Below, in pieces: positions 1-6,342 of a stretch of DNA of 7,223 nt. Below the pieces are notes generated by a model, which was not told where the DNA came from, searched no databases, and saw nothing but the letters and a program-made list of their open reading frames with translations. Position 1 is the first letter of the stretch. The number at the start of each line of letters is the position of its first letter. Source of the stretch: Firmicutes bacterium UBA5500 (GTDB taxonomy: Bacteria > Bacillota > UBA994 > UBA5500). The translations under genes and the position numbers were made by a program. The DNA lies in assembly GCA_002427055.1 (NCBI GenBank), contig DIPA01000032.1, positions 10,192 to 17,414 of the forward strand. The letters are read 5' to 3'.

Positions 1-694
1 GCTGGCCAGGCGACATTTCGCGCGGCACAACACCCAGCAAATAATCTTCTACGTCTATGTAGTTAATAACACGAAAACGGCCGCTCTGCTGGGTTAGCTG
101 CAACCAGCCGCGATGCTGTTTGCCTGCGAGCCCCATCAGCCCTCCATCGGTAGCGCCAAGGTAAATATCTCCGGCAGGTATAACTACTAGCACTTGGCCA
201 CTGCTAGTGCAAAGCTCACTACGACTTGCGTCGGGGCTAATAACTCCCCATGTCTGCTCCGGGTGTAAGGTAGACAAATCGCTTACAAGAGCATCAGCCT
301 CACTAGCGTCGGTGGCAGCGCCGACCCAGACCTGCCAGTGGGCTCCTGTCCAGGCAAGTACTGCCTGATCAAGCAAGCTTCTTAGCTCCTCAGCAGCAGC
401 TACATCTGGTAGATCATTGCTGGCAACACGATAATAACCTGGCGATTCTGGGCGCACCAGCCAACTAACTTGTCCGGGTGCTGTGAGCAGCTCTAAAGGC
501 CACTCTTCCCCAGACTGTAACCAACCAAGGCGTAGACCATTGGCCCCGGTTACGGTTACCTGAGGCAAGGCAGTTGAATTATAGTATAACCCAACCCTGA
601 GTGGACCTGCAGCCTGTGCTTCTGCCTGAAAGTTAGGCCAAACTGCGACCGCCACGATGAGAAGTAATAATGCCAATACACGTCTTTGTCGCAA
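1..694 (-). CDS. SpoIID/LytB-family exported protein, C-terminal part outside the window
   Basis: This gene is open for 231 codons and runs off the left edge, so its C-terminus is missing. The sequence begins with a signal peptide: RQRR, a hydrophobic run at about residues 6-19, then a likely cleavage region ending AEAQA at 24-28. Residues about 118-155 (WQVWVG...TWGVISP) resemble a SPOR peptidoglycan-binding repeat. From about 170 the SpoIID fold begins, with RFRVINYIDVEDYLLGVV and PREM at 224-227. In studied SpoIID proteins the Glu of that motif (here E226) is the catalytic residue of a lytic transglycosylase that cuts stripped glycan strands during engulfment; LytB relatives act on vegetative wall. 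I infer an exported wall-remodelling enzyme but cannot tell sporulation from vegetative use. The start is TTG at 694, preceded by AAAAGGGGTG with a 7-base gap and giving an ideal signal peptide. An in-frame ATG at 748 has a poor ribosome binding site. Confidence 0.88.
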   Translation of the reverse strand, partial: MRQRRVLALLLLIVAVAVWPNFQAEAQAAGPLRVGLYYNSTALPQVTVTGANGLRLGWLQSGEEWPLELLTAPGQVSWLVRPESPGYYRVASNDLPDVAAAEELRSLLDQAVLAWTGAHWQVWVGAATDASEADALVSDLSTLHPEQTWGVISPDASRSELCTSSGQVLVVIPAGDIYLGATDGGLMGLAGKQHRGWLQLTQQSGRFRVINYIDVEDYLLGVVPREMSPGQ

Positions 695-748
695 AAAGAT
701 GCACCCCTTTTCGATAGGTACAAGCTCATTTCGACAAAAGGAGTGCAT
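693..748 (-). terminator. Intrinsic-terminator-like hairpin overlapping the SpoIID-family start
   Basis: Read on the minus strand, the arm at 748-731 (ATGCACTCCTTTTGTCGA) pairs with the arm at 714-699 (TCGAAAAGGGGTGCAT), with a two-base bulge and one C/T difference, around a 16-base loop. An A run precedes it and five T follow at 697-693, which is the form of a rho-independent terminator for the gene ending at 786. The 3' arm also contains AAAAGGGGTG, the ribosome binding site of the next gene, and the T run overlaps its TTG start. The hairpin could therefore end transcription, hide the ribosome binding site, or both. Confidence 0.65.
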
Positions 749-785
749 TTTCCTGCATATTCATTTTGGATGGTGCGGACGCAGT

Positions 786-1925
786 TCAGTCAGGAAACTC
801 CACAATAAAAACCTTGCCAAAGGGTCCCATCAACACCAACCTATCGCCAACAGGGACCGGATATACTCTCTCTTCGAAGTGTGAAAACATCTTCTTAGTA
901 TTGAAAGCAGCACGAACATCTGGGCCTATTATTCTGTTACCAGTTATCTCATATGGGCCCCAGTAGTAGTCACTGCCTTCCTTTGTTACCTCGTTCTGGC
1001 GCGGCTTAAAACCGGGAATCTCAACTTCTCCGTAATTCGACTCGGGGTAGGCCGCATAGGAGACTAGTTGCCGGGTAAGTAAATCAAAATCAAGGCGAAG
1101 CGTGAAGAACAGGCCATCAGCGCTACTCTCGGTAACTGGTTTCCAAACACTAGCCCTAATCCCAAAACTGATGCGCTGCTCGTTGACTTCGCCTATGCTA
1201 ATCGTTGTACTTACAATGTGCGGCTCTATTTGCATTTGTACAGGGTTTGGCTTCAGCTTGCCAGCAGAGCTGTACATAGCGTCACCCAGACCGACATCAG
1301 CCGCATTTAACTTCGGCATTTTTATCCGGGTAATAGTCCGCTTGTTAAGTACGTCTATGTAGTAGAGATATCGTTTACTGACTGCAAAGACCGAATCATC
1401 ATGTACTGCCACGAAGGTTACGCCATTGCGTTCAACCGGTATAGCCCAGGCCTTTACTTCTTTTGCGCCATAGTTTTTTACACCCGCAAGATTACTCCCA
1501 TATGGCAGTAGGAGAGAGATTAACGCAGCAAACTGAATGGCTACAAATATCTTCCTCCACGGAGACTTTATGGCCTTCGTACGTTTCATGGCATAGAAGC
1601 TGAGAATGGTTATGCTGAGAACAGCAAATACCATATTGCGGGCGAAAGCAAAGGTCTGCATCCTATACCCGACCGCGGGGGCTGTAAAAAAGGATAAGGC
1701 ACCCATGATGGGCAGCCCCGCAAGAAGGATAAGCATAATACCTTTTCTTAAAGAGAGCGTGAAAGCCGTGTTGATTAAGGCCAGAGCAACAGTTAACAGC
1801 AGGGCGAAGTATGGCCACTGCTGGTTTATGCTACGCAGTTGAAAGGCTGTGTAAGAACAGACCATCGTCACGAGCCAAGACGCTAGAACAAGAACAGCCT
1901 CCAAGCGTGACTTTTTCACATGCAT
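786..1925 (-). CDS. Multi-pass membrane protein with extracytoplasmic beta-rich domain, family unknown
   Basis: I do not recognise this 379-residue protein. Five hydrophobic segments lie at about 8-29, 38-57, 62-81, 94-112 and 124-143. A soluble C-terminal region of about 235 residues follows. Basic residues after the second and fourth helices (SLRKG, MKRTKAIKSPWRK) put those loops in the cytoplasm, which places the C-terminal region outside. That region is rich in alternating beta-type stretches, for example FVAVHDDSVFAVSKRYLYYIDV at 171-192, which reads like one beta-propeller blade, and the C-terminus RLVLMGPFGKVFIVEF. No catalytic motif is evident. The ATG at 1925 follows CGGAGGGGG by only four bases from GGAGG. 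The GTG at 1919, two codons later, is ten bases away and is an equally possible start. The gene lies 70 bases downstream of the PHP gene with a strong hairpin between them. A sensory or surface-binding role would be a guess. Confidence 0.8.
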   Translation of the reverse strand: MHVKKSRLEAVLVLASWLVTMVCSYTAFQLRSINQQWPYFALLLTVALALINTAFTLSLRKGIMLILLAGLPIMGALSFFTAPAVGYRMQTFAFARNMVFAVLSITILSFYAMKRTKAIKSPWRKIFVAIQFAALISLLLPYGSNLAGVKNYGAKEVKAWAIPVERNGVTFVAVHDDSVFAVSKRYLYYIDVLNKRTITRIKMPKLNAADVGLGDAMYSSAGKLKPNPVQMQIEPHIVSTTISIGEVNEQRISFGIRASVWKPVTESSADGLFFTLRLDFDLLTRQLVSYAAYPESNYGEVEIPGFKPRQNEVTKEGSDYYWGPYEITGNRIIGPDVRAAFNTKKMFSHFEERVYPVPVGDRLVLMGPFGKVFIVEFPD

Positions 1926-1953
1926 TCCCCCTCCGTTTTTTAGTGACTATAGG

Positions 1954-1985
1954 GGCCGCAGAGGGCATAATTGCCCTCTGCGGCC
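1954..1985 (-). terminator. Perfect 14-bp GC-rich hairpin between two minus-strand genes
   Basis: The arms 1954-1967 (GGCCGCAGAGGGCA) and 1972-1985 are exact reverse complements around a four-base loop. The hairpin begins 11 bases past the stop of the PHP gene, so it most likely ends that transcript or stabilises its 3' end. The minus strand has no T run right after the stem (it continues CCTATAGTCAC), so it is not a textbook intrinsic terminator and read-through to the next gene is possible. Confidence 0.55.
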
Positions 1986-1995
1986 AGAAAACTAG

Positions 1996-3588
1996 CTAGG
2001 TTCTCACTATGATTGGGCTGCTGTACACATAATCCGGCCCTTCAATGTATAACGAAAAGAGCTTCTTCCCTCCGGTAAACGAAACAGATTTGGGCCAAAC
2101 ATCGGTGTAGACCTTACCTTGTTGGGCATCATTGAGGTTTTTGCTTACCCGTATTTCGCCCGTCTCGTCACACAGGTGTAGTATATAGTTACCGCTGACG
2201 GCAGGCCTAAACCAGTAGCCAAAACTGAGCTGCGTGCCCGAGGAAACAATCACGGGGGGATCTCCAGGTAAAGATTCGCCGAGTGTTATATACCCCAATC
2301 CTCCTTTTTGGCTAATTGTCGTTTTTCCTGCCTTAAGAGCGGCATCGAAGGAATTCTTGTTATTGTAAGCCGCCTCCCGTACATAAGTGACGTAATCCGG
2401 AATTGGGGCAGGGAACACGTGGTAATCGCCGCCTGCACGGGCAGATGGGAAATACGTTGTGGTCTTTCCGAGGATACGTGCCTGTTCTTCATACCAGAGC
2501 TTCATTGGAGGAGAAGTTATTCTAAAATTGGTCTGCAGACCAGACATCAGTTCCATCCCTCGATAACTATCCACTGTGAACTGCGAAGTCGGATAGCCCG
2601 TGGAGGCCGAGGGATGTGCAATGGTTGCTGAAGCGTACGATGATTGGGCGTTAATCCGGTTAATTATTATCTGCGGCTCATACCACTGATTTGGCAGATC
2701 TGTAATACCAGTAATGCCATAACCCAGGACATCGGTATGGTACACAATTGTCGGATCATCAGCTTTCCTTTTCTCAGCAGTAACTTCTGCTCCAGGATAA
2801 ACACTGATTGAGGACGTAGTAAAAAGATTAGCGTCATAGGTGTAGGCGTCCCAGCCAGTTCGGCCTCCACTGCTATAGTTTGGTATCAGGTCCACATGGT
2901 CAGTCAGATATAGAACGTTGTAGCCTTTACTGGCATAAATATTCCGTAGGTCTGCAATTTCTCTATGTCCATCGGATGCTTTTGAGTGCACATGCAACTC
3001 CGCAGGCTTCCATAATGGATCAGTCTGTATTGAAACGATTGCTACTTCAGTAGTTGTAGTTATAATATCGTTCCCGATGCTTAAGTCATATTCTAGAGCA
3101 TAAGTCTTTCCGTTATCGATCTGGAAGGGGAGTAGGGTAATTCGTACCTCAATATCTGCCCCTTCTAAATCTCTATTGTTACTTAAGGCTCGACTGAGTT
3201 CGCTATATTGCTCCATCTCGGAACTACTTAGTTCTTGGTGTGCTTTCATACTATGTAGTAGATTCCATTGGTGTAATTCCTCTTGTGAAAGGCCCGTAAT
3301 ATTGTTTACTGCAATGGTTGACGGGGACACTTTTGTAGCCTGCAGGATGCTCATTCCATCAATTCTTACCGCTTTCACATCTGCAACCGCAGCTGACTTG
3401 TCAGTTGTCAGCAGTCCAATAGGGATGGTCCAAGTTTCTGCCGTCGGTTCAAATCTAGTCCAAATGGGGGACACGACCTCAATTCTAGGAGATGCACCAA
3501 TGGCTAGTCTAGGGCCACCGACAAATGAGGCGAGTAGAAGTAGACATCCCAACACTTGCACCAACAGAAGACGGTTCTTTGACTGCAT
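1996..3588 (-). CDS. Secreted PHP-domain metal-dependent phosphoesterase-like protein
   Basis: The 530-residue product has a signal peptide (QSKNR, hydrophobic run at 7-23, likely cleavage near 32). A beta-rich N-terminal domain of about 155 residues follows, then a PHP domain at about 195-430 and a beta-rich C-terminal domain at about 435-530. PHP metal ligands are visible in order: HVHSKASDG (H199, H201, D206), LTDH (D230, H231), GAEVTA (E268), H284 before TDVLGYG, IAHPSA (H325) and GGDYH (D388, H390). The set appears complete, so an active metallo-phosphoesterase is likely. PHP enzymes use two or three metal ions to hydrolyse phosphoesters; the substrate here is unknown. Most PHP proteins are cytoplasmic, whereas this one is exported and should act on an extracellular or wall-linked substrate. 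The ATG at 3588 follows GGAGGAGAGACT, a strong ribosome binding site. Residues 101-140 (SQEELHQW...LSNN) are polar and probably helical. Confidence 0.85.
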   Translation of the reverse strand: MQSKNRLLLVQVLGCLLLLASFVGGPRLAIGASPRIEVVSPIWTRFEPTAETWTIPIGLLTTDKSAAVADVKAVRIDGMSILQATKVSPSTIAVNNITGLSQEELHQWNLLHSMKAHQELSSSEMEQYSELSRALSNNRDLEGADIEVRITLLPFQIDNGKTYALEYDLSIGNDIITTTTEVAIVSIQTDPLWKPAELHVHSKASDGHREIADLRNIYASKGYNVLYLTDHVDLIPNYSSGGRTGWDAYTYDANLFTTSSISVYPGAEVTAEKRKADDPTIVYHTDVLGYGITGITDLPNQWYEPQIIINRINAQSSYASATIAHPSASTGYPTSQFTVDSYRGMELMSGLQTNFRITSPPMKLWYEEQARILGKTTTYFPSARAGGDYHVFPAPIPDYVTYVREAAYNNKNSFDAALKAGKTTISQKGGLGYITLGESLPGDPPVIVSSGTQLSFGYWFRPAVSGNYILHLCDETGEIRVSKNLNDAQQGKVYTDVWPKSVSFTGGKKLFSLYIEGPDYVYSSPIIVRT

Positions 3589-3702
3589 AGTCTCTCCTCC
3601 AATCAGAGTTTATTTAGAATCCACTTAATGTATTCGCCAGTTAAATGTACAAAACCTTCTCTATTCAGTTAATAGCCACAATAAATGCTGGACTTACGGT
3701 GT
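3589..3702. other. Intergenic region upstream of the PHP gene
   Basis: This AT-rich gap separates the end of the arsR operon from the PHP gene and must carry the minus-strand promoter of the latter, because a terminator closes the operon upstream. I found no convincing sigma-A promoter. A minus-strand TACATT lies in an AATACATT context at about 3630-3637, but no good -35 box sits at the right distance. Use of an alternative (for example sporulation) sigma factor is possible but not shown. Confidence 0.4.
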
Positions 3703-3737
3703 AAAAAGGGCTGACCCACTTGCTACTGAGTCAGCCC
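3703..3737 (-). terminator. Rho-independent terminator of the arsR operon
   Basis: On the minus strand GGGCTGACTC (3737-3728) pairs with GGGTCAGCCC (3717-3708), a 10-bp stem with one G-U pair around a ten-base loop. Five T follow at once (3707-3703). It lies 29 bases past the stop of the thioredoxin-like gene and is a textbook intrinsic terminator. Confidence 0.9.
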
Positions 3738-3766
3738 CGTCAACCTAAATCCATGAATCCGCCTAA

Positions 3767-4000
3767 CTAAGAATTCAGTAACGCCTTGATCTCCTCAAGC
3801 TTCGGCACACGACCTGAAATCTTCACCTGTCCATCCATGATCAGGGCTGGTGTACGCATCACACCGGCCATAGCGATTTCGGCCATATCTGTTACGTAGA
3901 TGATCTCGTCGTCACGACCTAACTCCTTGACTGCATCCTGCACCAGCTTATAGAGTTTCTTACAGTTCGTACAACCTGGACCTAAAACCTTAATCTGCAT
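3767..4000 (-). CDS. Small thioredoxin-like redox protein (CxxC)
   Basis: The 77-residue protein is a minimal thioredoxin/glutaredoxin fold of the small archaeal/bacterial 'redox-active disulfide protein 2' type (MTH895-like). The sequence shows a first strand QIKVLG, then GCTNC with C10 and C13 as the redox pair, a helix, and the cis-proline loop at MRTPALIM (P51). A third strand reads QVKISGRVP, and the final helix ends EEIKALLNS. It has no signal peptide, so it acts in the cytoplasm. It starts 16 bases after the permease stop, with AGGAGG and a 7-base gap, and is followed by the operon terminator. Small thioredoxins of this kind often sit beside COG0701 permeases. Here it probably reduces or hands on the thiol-bound metal or metalloid, but the partner is inferred from position alone. 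Confidence 0.88.
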   Translation of the reverse strand: MQIKVLGPGCTNCKKLYKLVQDAVKELGRDDEIIYVTDMAEIAMAGVMRTPALIMDGQVKISGRVPKLEEIKALLNS

Positions 4001-4016
4001 TCATTTTCCTCCTCTG

Positions 4017-5030
4017 TTAAATGAGTATTGGGGTTAACCAGTTGAACAAGTAACCAATGATAATGATACCACCCATAACCACTGCAATAAACGTAGCCAG
4101 TAATTTCGGCTTGACAGCTTTACTGAGCATTACCAGTGAAGGCAGCGACAGTGTTGTAACCGCCATCATGAAGGCCATAATCGTACCGGCACCAACGCCT
4201 TTGGCGAAGAGAGCTTCGGCTACCGGGATGGTACCGAAGATATCGGCATACATTGGAGCTCCAACTAATGTGGCTAGAATAACGGCAAACGGATTACGGC
4301 TACCTAACACAGATTGTATCCACTCCACTGGTATCCAGTTATGAATGGCAGCGCCTATGCCCACACCCAGCAAGATATAGGGCCATACTTTACCCACTAT
4401 CTCGCGCACTTGCTCTCCGGCATAAGCAAGCCGCTCTTGCCGTGTTAATTCCTGCTGAGCTGCAGCTTCCTCACCCGTCTGCACTTGAGTCCGAGTAATG
4501 AAGTCAGCAATTTGGTCTTCCATTCCTAACTTACCAATAATGGTGCCTCCAACCACGGCCAACACTAAGCCCACTAGCAAGTAGGATACGGCAATTTTGA
4601 TGCCGAAGACCGAGATCAGTAGCAAGAGTGCTGCTACGTCCACTAGAGGCGATGATATCAGGAACGAAAAGGTGATAGCCAGCGGCAATCCAGCCTGAGT
4701 AAAACCGATGAAAATAGGAATGCTAGAACAAGCACAGAAAGGTGTCACTGTGCCCAGCAAGGCACCGATGATATTACCACCTAATCCGCTCAGCTTGCCC
4801 AGTATCCGCTTAGTACGCTCCGGCGGGAAAAAGCTTTGAACATAAGAAATGCCGTAAATCATCACCGAAAGCAAAATGAGTATCTTAATGGTATCATAAA
4901 TAAAGAAATGCACACTAGCGCCCACCCGGGTGCTGACATCCATGCCAAGCGTCTCTAAAAGCCAAGTAACTCCGTCAAACAACCACTTCATTTTGAGGAG
5001 CTGAGCGTTCAGCCATTCAAATATTGCCAT
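4017..5030 (-). CDS. COG0701 permease (ArsP/SO_0444-like), probable metalloid or metal efflux
   Basis: The 337-residue protein is an integral membrane permease of the PF03773 type. About eight hydrophobic segments are visible near 42-64, 86-110, 115-140, 145-166, 212-232, 247-262, 279-302 and 309-331. A polar, Glu/Gln-rich cytoplasmic loop of about 40 residues (170-210) splits them into two halves of four. The family signature TPFCACSSIPIFIGF is at 96-110, with the two cysteines C99 and C101 as likely substrate ligands, followed by ISSPLVD. The second half carries the related GAPMYADIFGTIP at 257-269. Studied relatives include ArsP, which exports trivalent organoarsenicals, and SO_0444-type proteins linked to metal export; the substrate cannot be read from sequence. 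The gene begins 6 bases after the arsR stop, and its AGGAGGAG ribosome binding site lies inside the end of arsR, so the two are translated from one message. Confidence 0.9.
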   Translation of the reverse strand: MAIFEWLNAQLLKMKWLFDGVTWLLETLGMDVSTRVGASVHFFIYDTIKILILLSVMIYGISYVQSFFPPERTKRILGKLSGLGGNIIGALLGTVTPFCACSSIPIFIGFTQAGLPLAITFSFLISSPLVDVAALLLLISVFGIKIAVSYLLVGLVLAVVGGTIIGKLGMEDQIADFITRTQVQTGEEAAAQQELTRQERLAYAGEQVREIVGKVWPYILLGVGIGAAIHNWIPVEWIQSVLGSRNPFAVILATLVGAPMYADIFGTIPVAEALFAKGVGAGTIMAFMMAVTTLSLPSLVMLSKAVKPKLLATFIAVVMGGIIIIGYLFNWLTPILI

Positions 5031-5036
5031 GATAGT

Positions 5037-5381
5037 TTACTCCTCCTTCTGCCTTTCCTGCCAATTGCCTAGAGATTTACGGGTATCATCTAGTTCTCGC
5101 AGCAGCATACGCTCGGCTGCCTGCACCAGTTCTAATACTTCGGGGTATCGCAGACGGTAATGTACATTCAGACCTACTTTGCGGCTAGCGAGTAGCCCCT
5201 CGCTTCTAAGCACCGCCAAATGCTGACTGACATTAGACTGTTGCTCACTCCCCAATTCCTCAACTATCTTGCAGACGCAGAGCTCGCCATCTTTAAGTAG
5301 CATGACAATGGCAAGCCTGGTTGGATGACCCAAAGCTTTAAAGATACCGGAGAGCATCTTCTGCGCTACTTCCTGACTCAC
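5037..5381 (-). CDS. arsR: ArsR/SmtB-family metalloid-responsive repressor
   Basis: The 114-residue winged-helix repressor has the family layout. MLSGIFKALGHPTRLAIVMLL at 9-29 is the N-terminal helical part. ELCVC at 33-37 is the alpha-3 motif that binds trivalent arsenic or antimony in classical ArsR (C35, C37). The recognition helix is SNVSQHLAVLRSEGLL at about 49-64, and the wing is ASRKVGLNVHYRL. A C-terminal dimer helix runs from about 80 to the end. The start is GTG at 5381, preceded by AGGAGGTG with a 5-base gap. The frame stays open upstream to an ATG at 5537, but that extension would contain the promoter and operator, and family homology begins only after the GTG. The gene leads a three-gene operon. 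It should repress its own promoter until metalloid binding lowers DNA affinity. Confidence 0.92.
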   Translation of the reverse strand: MSQEVAQKMLSGIFKALGHPTRLAIVMLLKDGELCVCKIVEELGSEQQSNVSQHLAVLRSEGLLASRKVGLNVHYRLRYPEVLELVQAAERMLLRELDDTRKSLGNWQERQKEE

Positions 5382-5403
5382 AACCCCACCTCCTGACACT
5401 ATA

Positions 5404-5425
5404 TTAGCAAAACCTAATTTACTAA
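5404..5425. promoter_or_regulatory. Candidate ArsR operator dyad over the transcription start
   Basis: TTAGCAAA (5404-5411) and TTTACTAA (5418-5425) form an inverted repeat with one mismatch around the six-base spacer ACCTAA. It begins four bases downstream of the -10 box, so it covers the expected transcription start and ends about 22 bases before the arsR GTG. Position, size and AT-rich dyad form fit an autorepression site. Binding by this ArsR is inferred. Confidence 0.6.
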
Positions 5426-5429
5426 TCAT

Positions 5430-5458
5430 AAGATAGCACTGGAGTAAATGGGCGTCAA
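5430..5458 (-). promoter_or_regulatory. Sigma-A-type promoter of the arsR operon
   Basis: On the minus strand TTGACG (5458-5453, five of six to consensus) is separated by exactly 17 bases from TATCTT (5435-5430, four of six). The start point would fall near 5423, inside the candidate operator and about 42 bases before the arsR start codon. This supports the GTG start at 5381 over the longer frame. Confidence 0.75.
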
Positions 5459-5670
5459 GCATTTTGTGACAAAAAGTGCAAATAAAAAACTGCCCCCCTT
5501 GCTGTACCCTGCGCTGCATGCCGTGCGAAATGTGCAATGGTAGTAACAGGATTACTAAGGAAAGCTTTAGCAGGATAGTCGGATATGTAGACCGAACTTA
5601 ATCAATGTACACAGGCTTGCAAATTGCCGTAACAAATCTAGTAAAAGCGATCGTTTTGTGGAGGGTTAAA

Positions 5671-5913
5671 GTGAATAAGAAAATCATAGATGATATTACT
5701 GACTTCATATTTGTCTCGGACGAGCCGCAAGAGGCCGATATTGTTTTTCTGCCCGGAGGCTCTAACCCGCTTCCCCCCGAAATGGCTGCAACTCTATACA
5801 AACGCGGGTATGCACCGCTCTTGTTACCTTCTGGTTTTGAGTTAAGGGCCCGCGTTATGCCACGTCAACGGGTAGAATCAATGAATCACTGGAGGGGTGG
5901 GGCATATGACTAA
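5671..5913 (+). pseudogene. YdcF/DUF218-family gene, truncated to its N-terminal third
   Basis: The GTG at 5671 follows GTGGAGGG with a 5-base gap. The first 57 or so residues match the start of clostridial YdcF/DUF218 proteins: NKKIIDDITDFIFVSDEP, then EADIVFLPGGSNPLPPEMAA, then LYKRGYAPLLLPSG. These proteins are usually near 200 residues or more and have further conserved blocks after the LPSG. Here the sequence leaves the family right after the SG near 5840 and ends at codon 80 with an unrelated tail (FELRARVMPRQRVESMNHW...). The rest of the domain is not found in any frame downstream, so this is an internal deletion or a recombination junction, not a simple frameshift. The stop overlaps the start of the next gene, so translation through it may still feed that gene. 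An 80-residue product is possible but would lack most of the fold. Confidence 0.65.
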
Positions 5914-6295
5914 ACCTAGGGACTTCCTGATATCCATTTCACCTGAAGAAGCGGCCGAGAAGATCATTGCCGCACTTGCAGCAAAAGCTAGGAGCAACCT
6001 ACTCGGCATATTTGAGCTTCTGACAGCAGGACGGGAACCTCTATTACTTGATGATCATAGAATCGAATGGGCCGGAGCGACAGTGATTTCCTTAGTGTTT
6101 ACGAGGTTTTACTCCCGCGTTGGCAGTTTTGTGACGCTCATCATAACCATGGATAACACTAGGGGCGAAACCGCTGTTCATCTAGCGCCTGGCGGCCACA
6201 AGATGTTCGTTGATGATGATGACTTAGGGGCTGGTGCCGCTTTCATGAAGATGGTAGAAGAAATACTAGAGGGATACCTGCTGCCAGAAGCATAG
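5906..6295 (+). CDS. DUF6054-like protein
   Basis: The 129-residue cytoplasmic protein has no signal peptide or membrane segment. Its layout fits the DUF6054 family of Firmicutes. There is an N-terminal helix with EEAAEKIIAALAAKA, a middle part LDDHRIEWAGATVISLVFTRFYSRVGSFVTLIITM (the family's 'vFekyymRsGnraSLtv' block), then a block like its aiaaGGg stretch (HLAPGGHKMF) and a final helix AFMKMVEEILEGYL. This match is from memory and not tested. The function of the family is unknown. The ATG at 5906 is chosen because GGAGGG lies nine bases upstream; the GTG at 5897 overlaps that site. The first eight bases overlap the end of the truncated YdcF gene, so the two share a transcript. A run of four Asp (DDDD, residues 101-104) is noticeable. 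Confidence 0.7.
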   Translation: MTKPRDFLISISPEEAAEKIIAALAAKARSNLLGIFELLTAGREPLLLDDHRIEWAGATVISLVFTRFYSRVGSFVTLIITMDNTRGETAVHLAPGGHKMFVDDDDLGAGAAFMKMVEEILEGYLLPEA

Positions 6296-6300
6296 CAAGG

Positions 6301-6330
6301 TCTGGCCTCGCCAAGGCGGCGAGGCCCAGA
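6301..6330 (+). terminator. GC-rich hairpin after the DUF6054-like gene
   Basis: TCTGGCCTCGCC (6301-6312) pairs with GGCGAGGCCCAGA (6318-6330) with one bulged base, around the loop AAGGC. It begins 6 bases past the stop. There is no T run after the stem (TGCTTCGTCG), so it is a strong RNA hairpin of terminator position but not a standard intrinsic terminator. Confidence 0.5.
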
Positions 6331-6342
6331 TGCTTCGTCGAT

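Noticed and set aside
695..748. Longer SpoIID-family start at ATG 748.
   Set aside because: The only upstream match is AGGA two bases away, and the extra residues would sit in front of an otherwise ideal signal peptide; the DNA is better explained by the hairpin.
3176..3628. 150-residue plus-strand reading frame.
   Set aside because: It is the antisense shadow of the well-supported PHP gene.
5382..5537. In-frame N-terminal extension of ArsR to an ATG at 5537, with several Cys and His residues.
   Set aside because: The promoter and operator lie inside it, the GTG at 5381 has an excellent AGGAGGTG site, and ArsR homology starts only after the GTG.
5616..5643. Possible plus-strand promoter for the YdcF fragment (TTGCAA, 16 bp, TAGTAA).
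   Set aside because: Only four and three of six bases match the -35 and -10 consensus, too weak to call.
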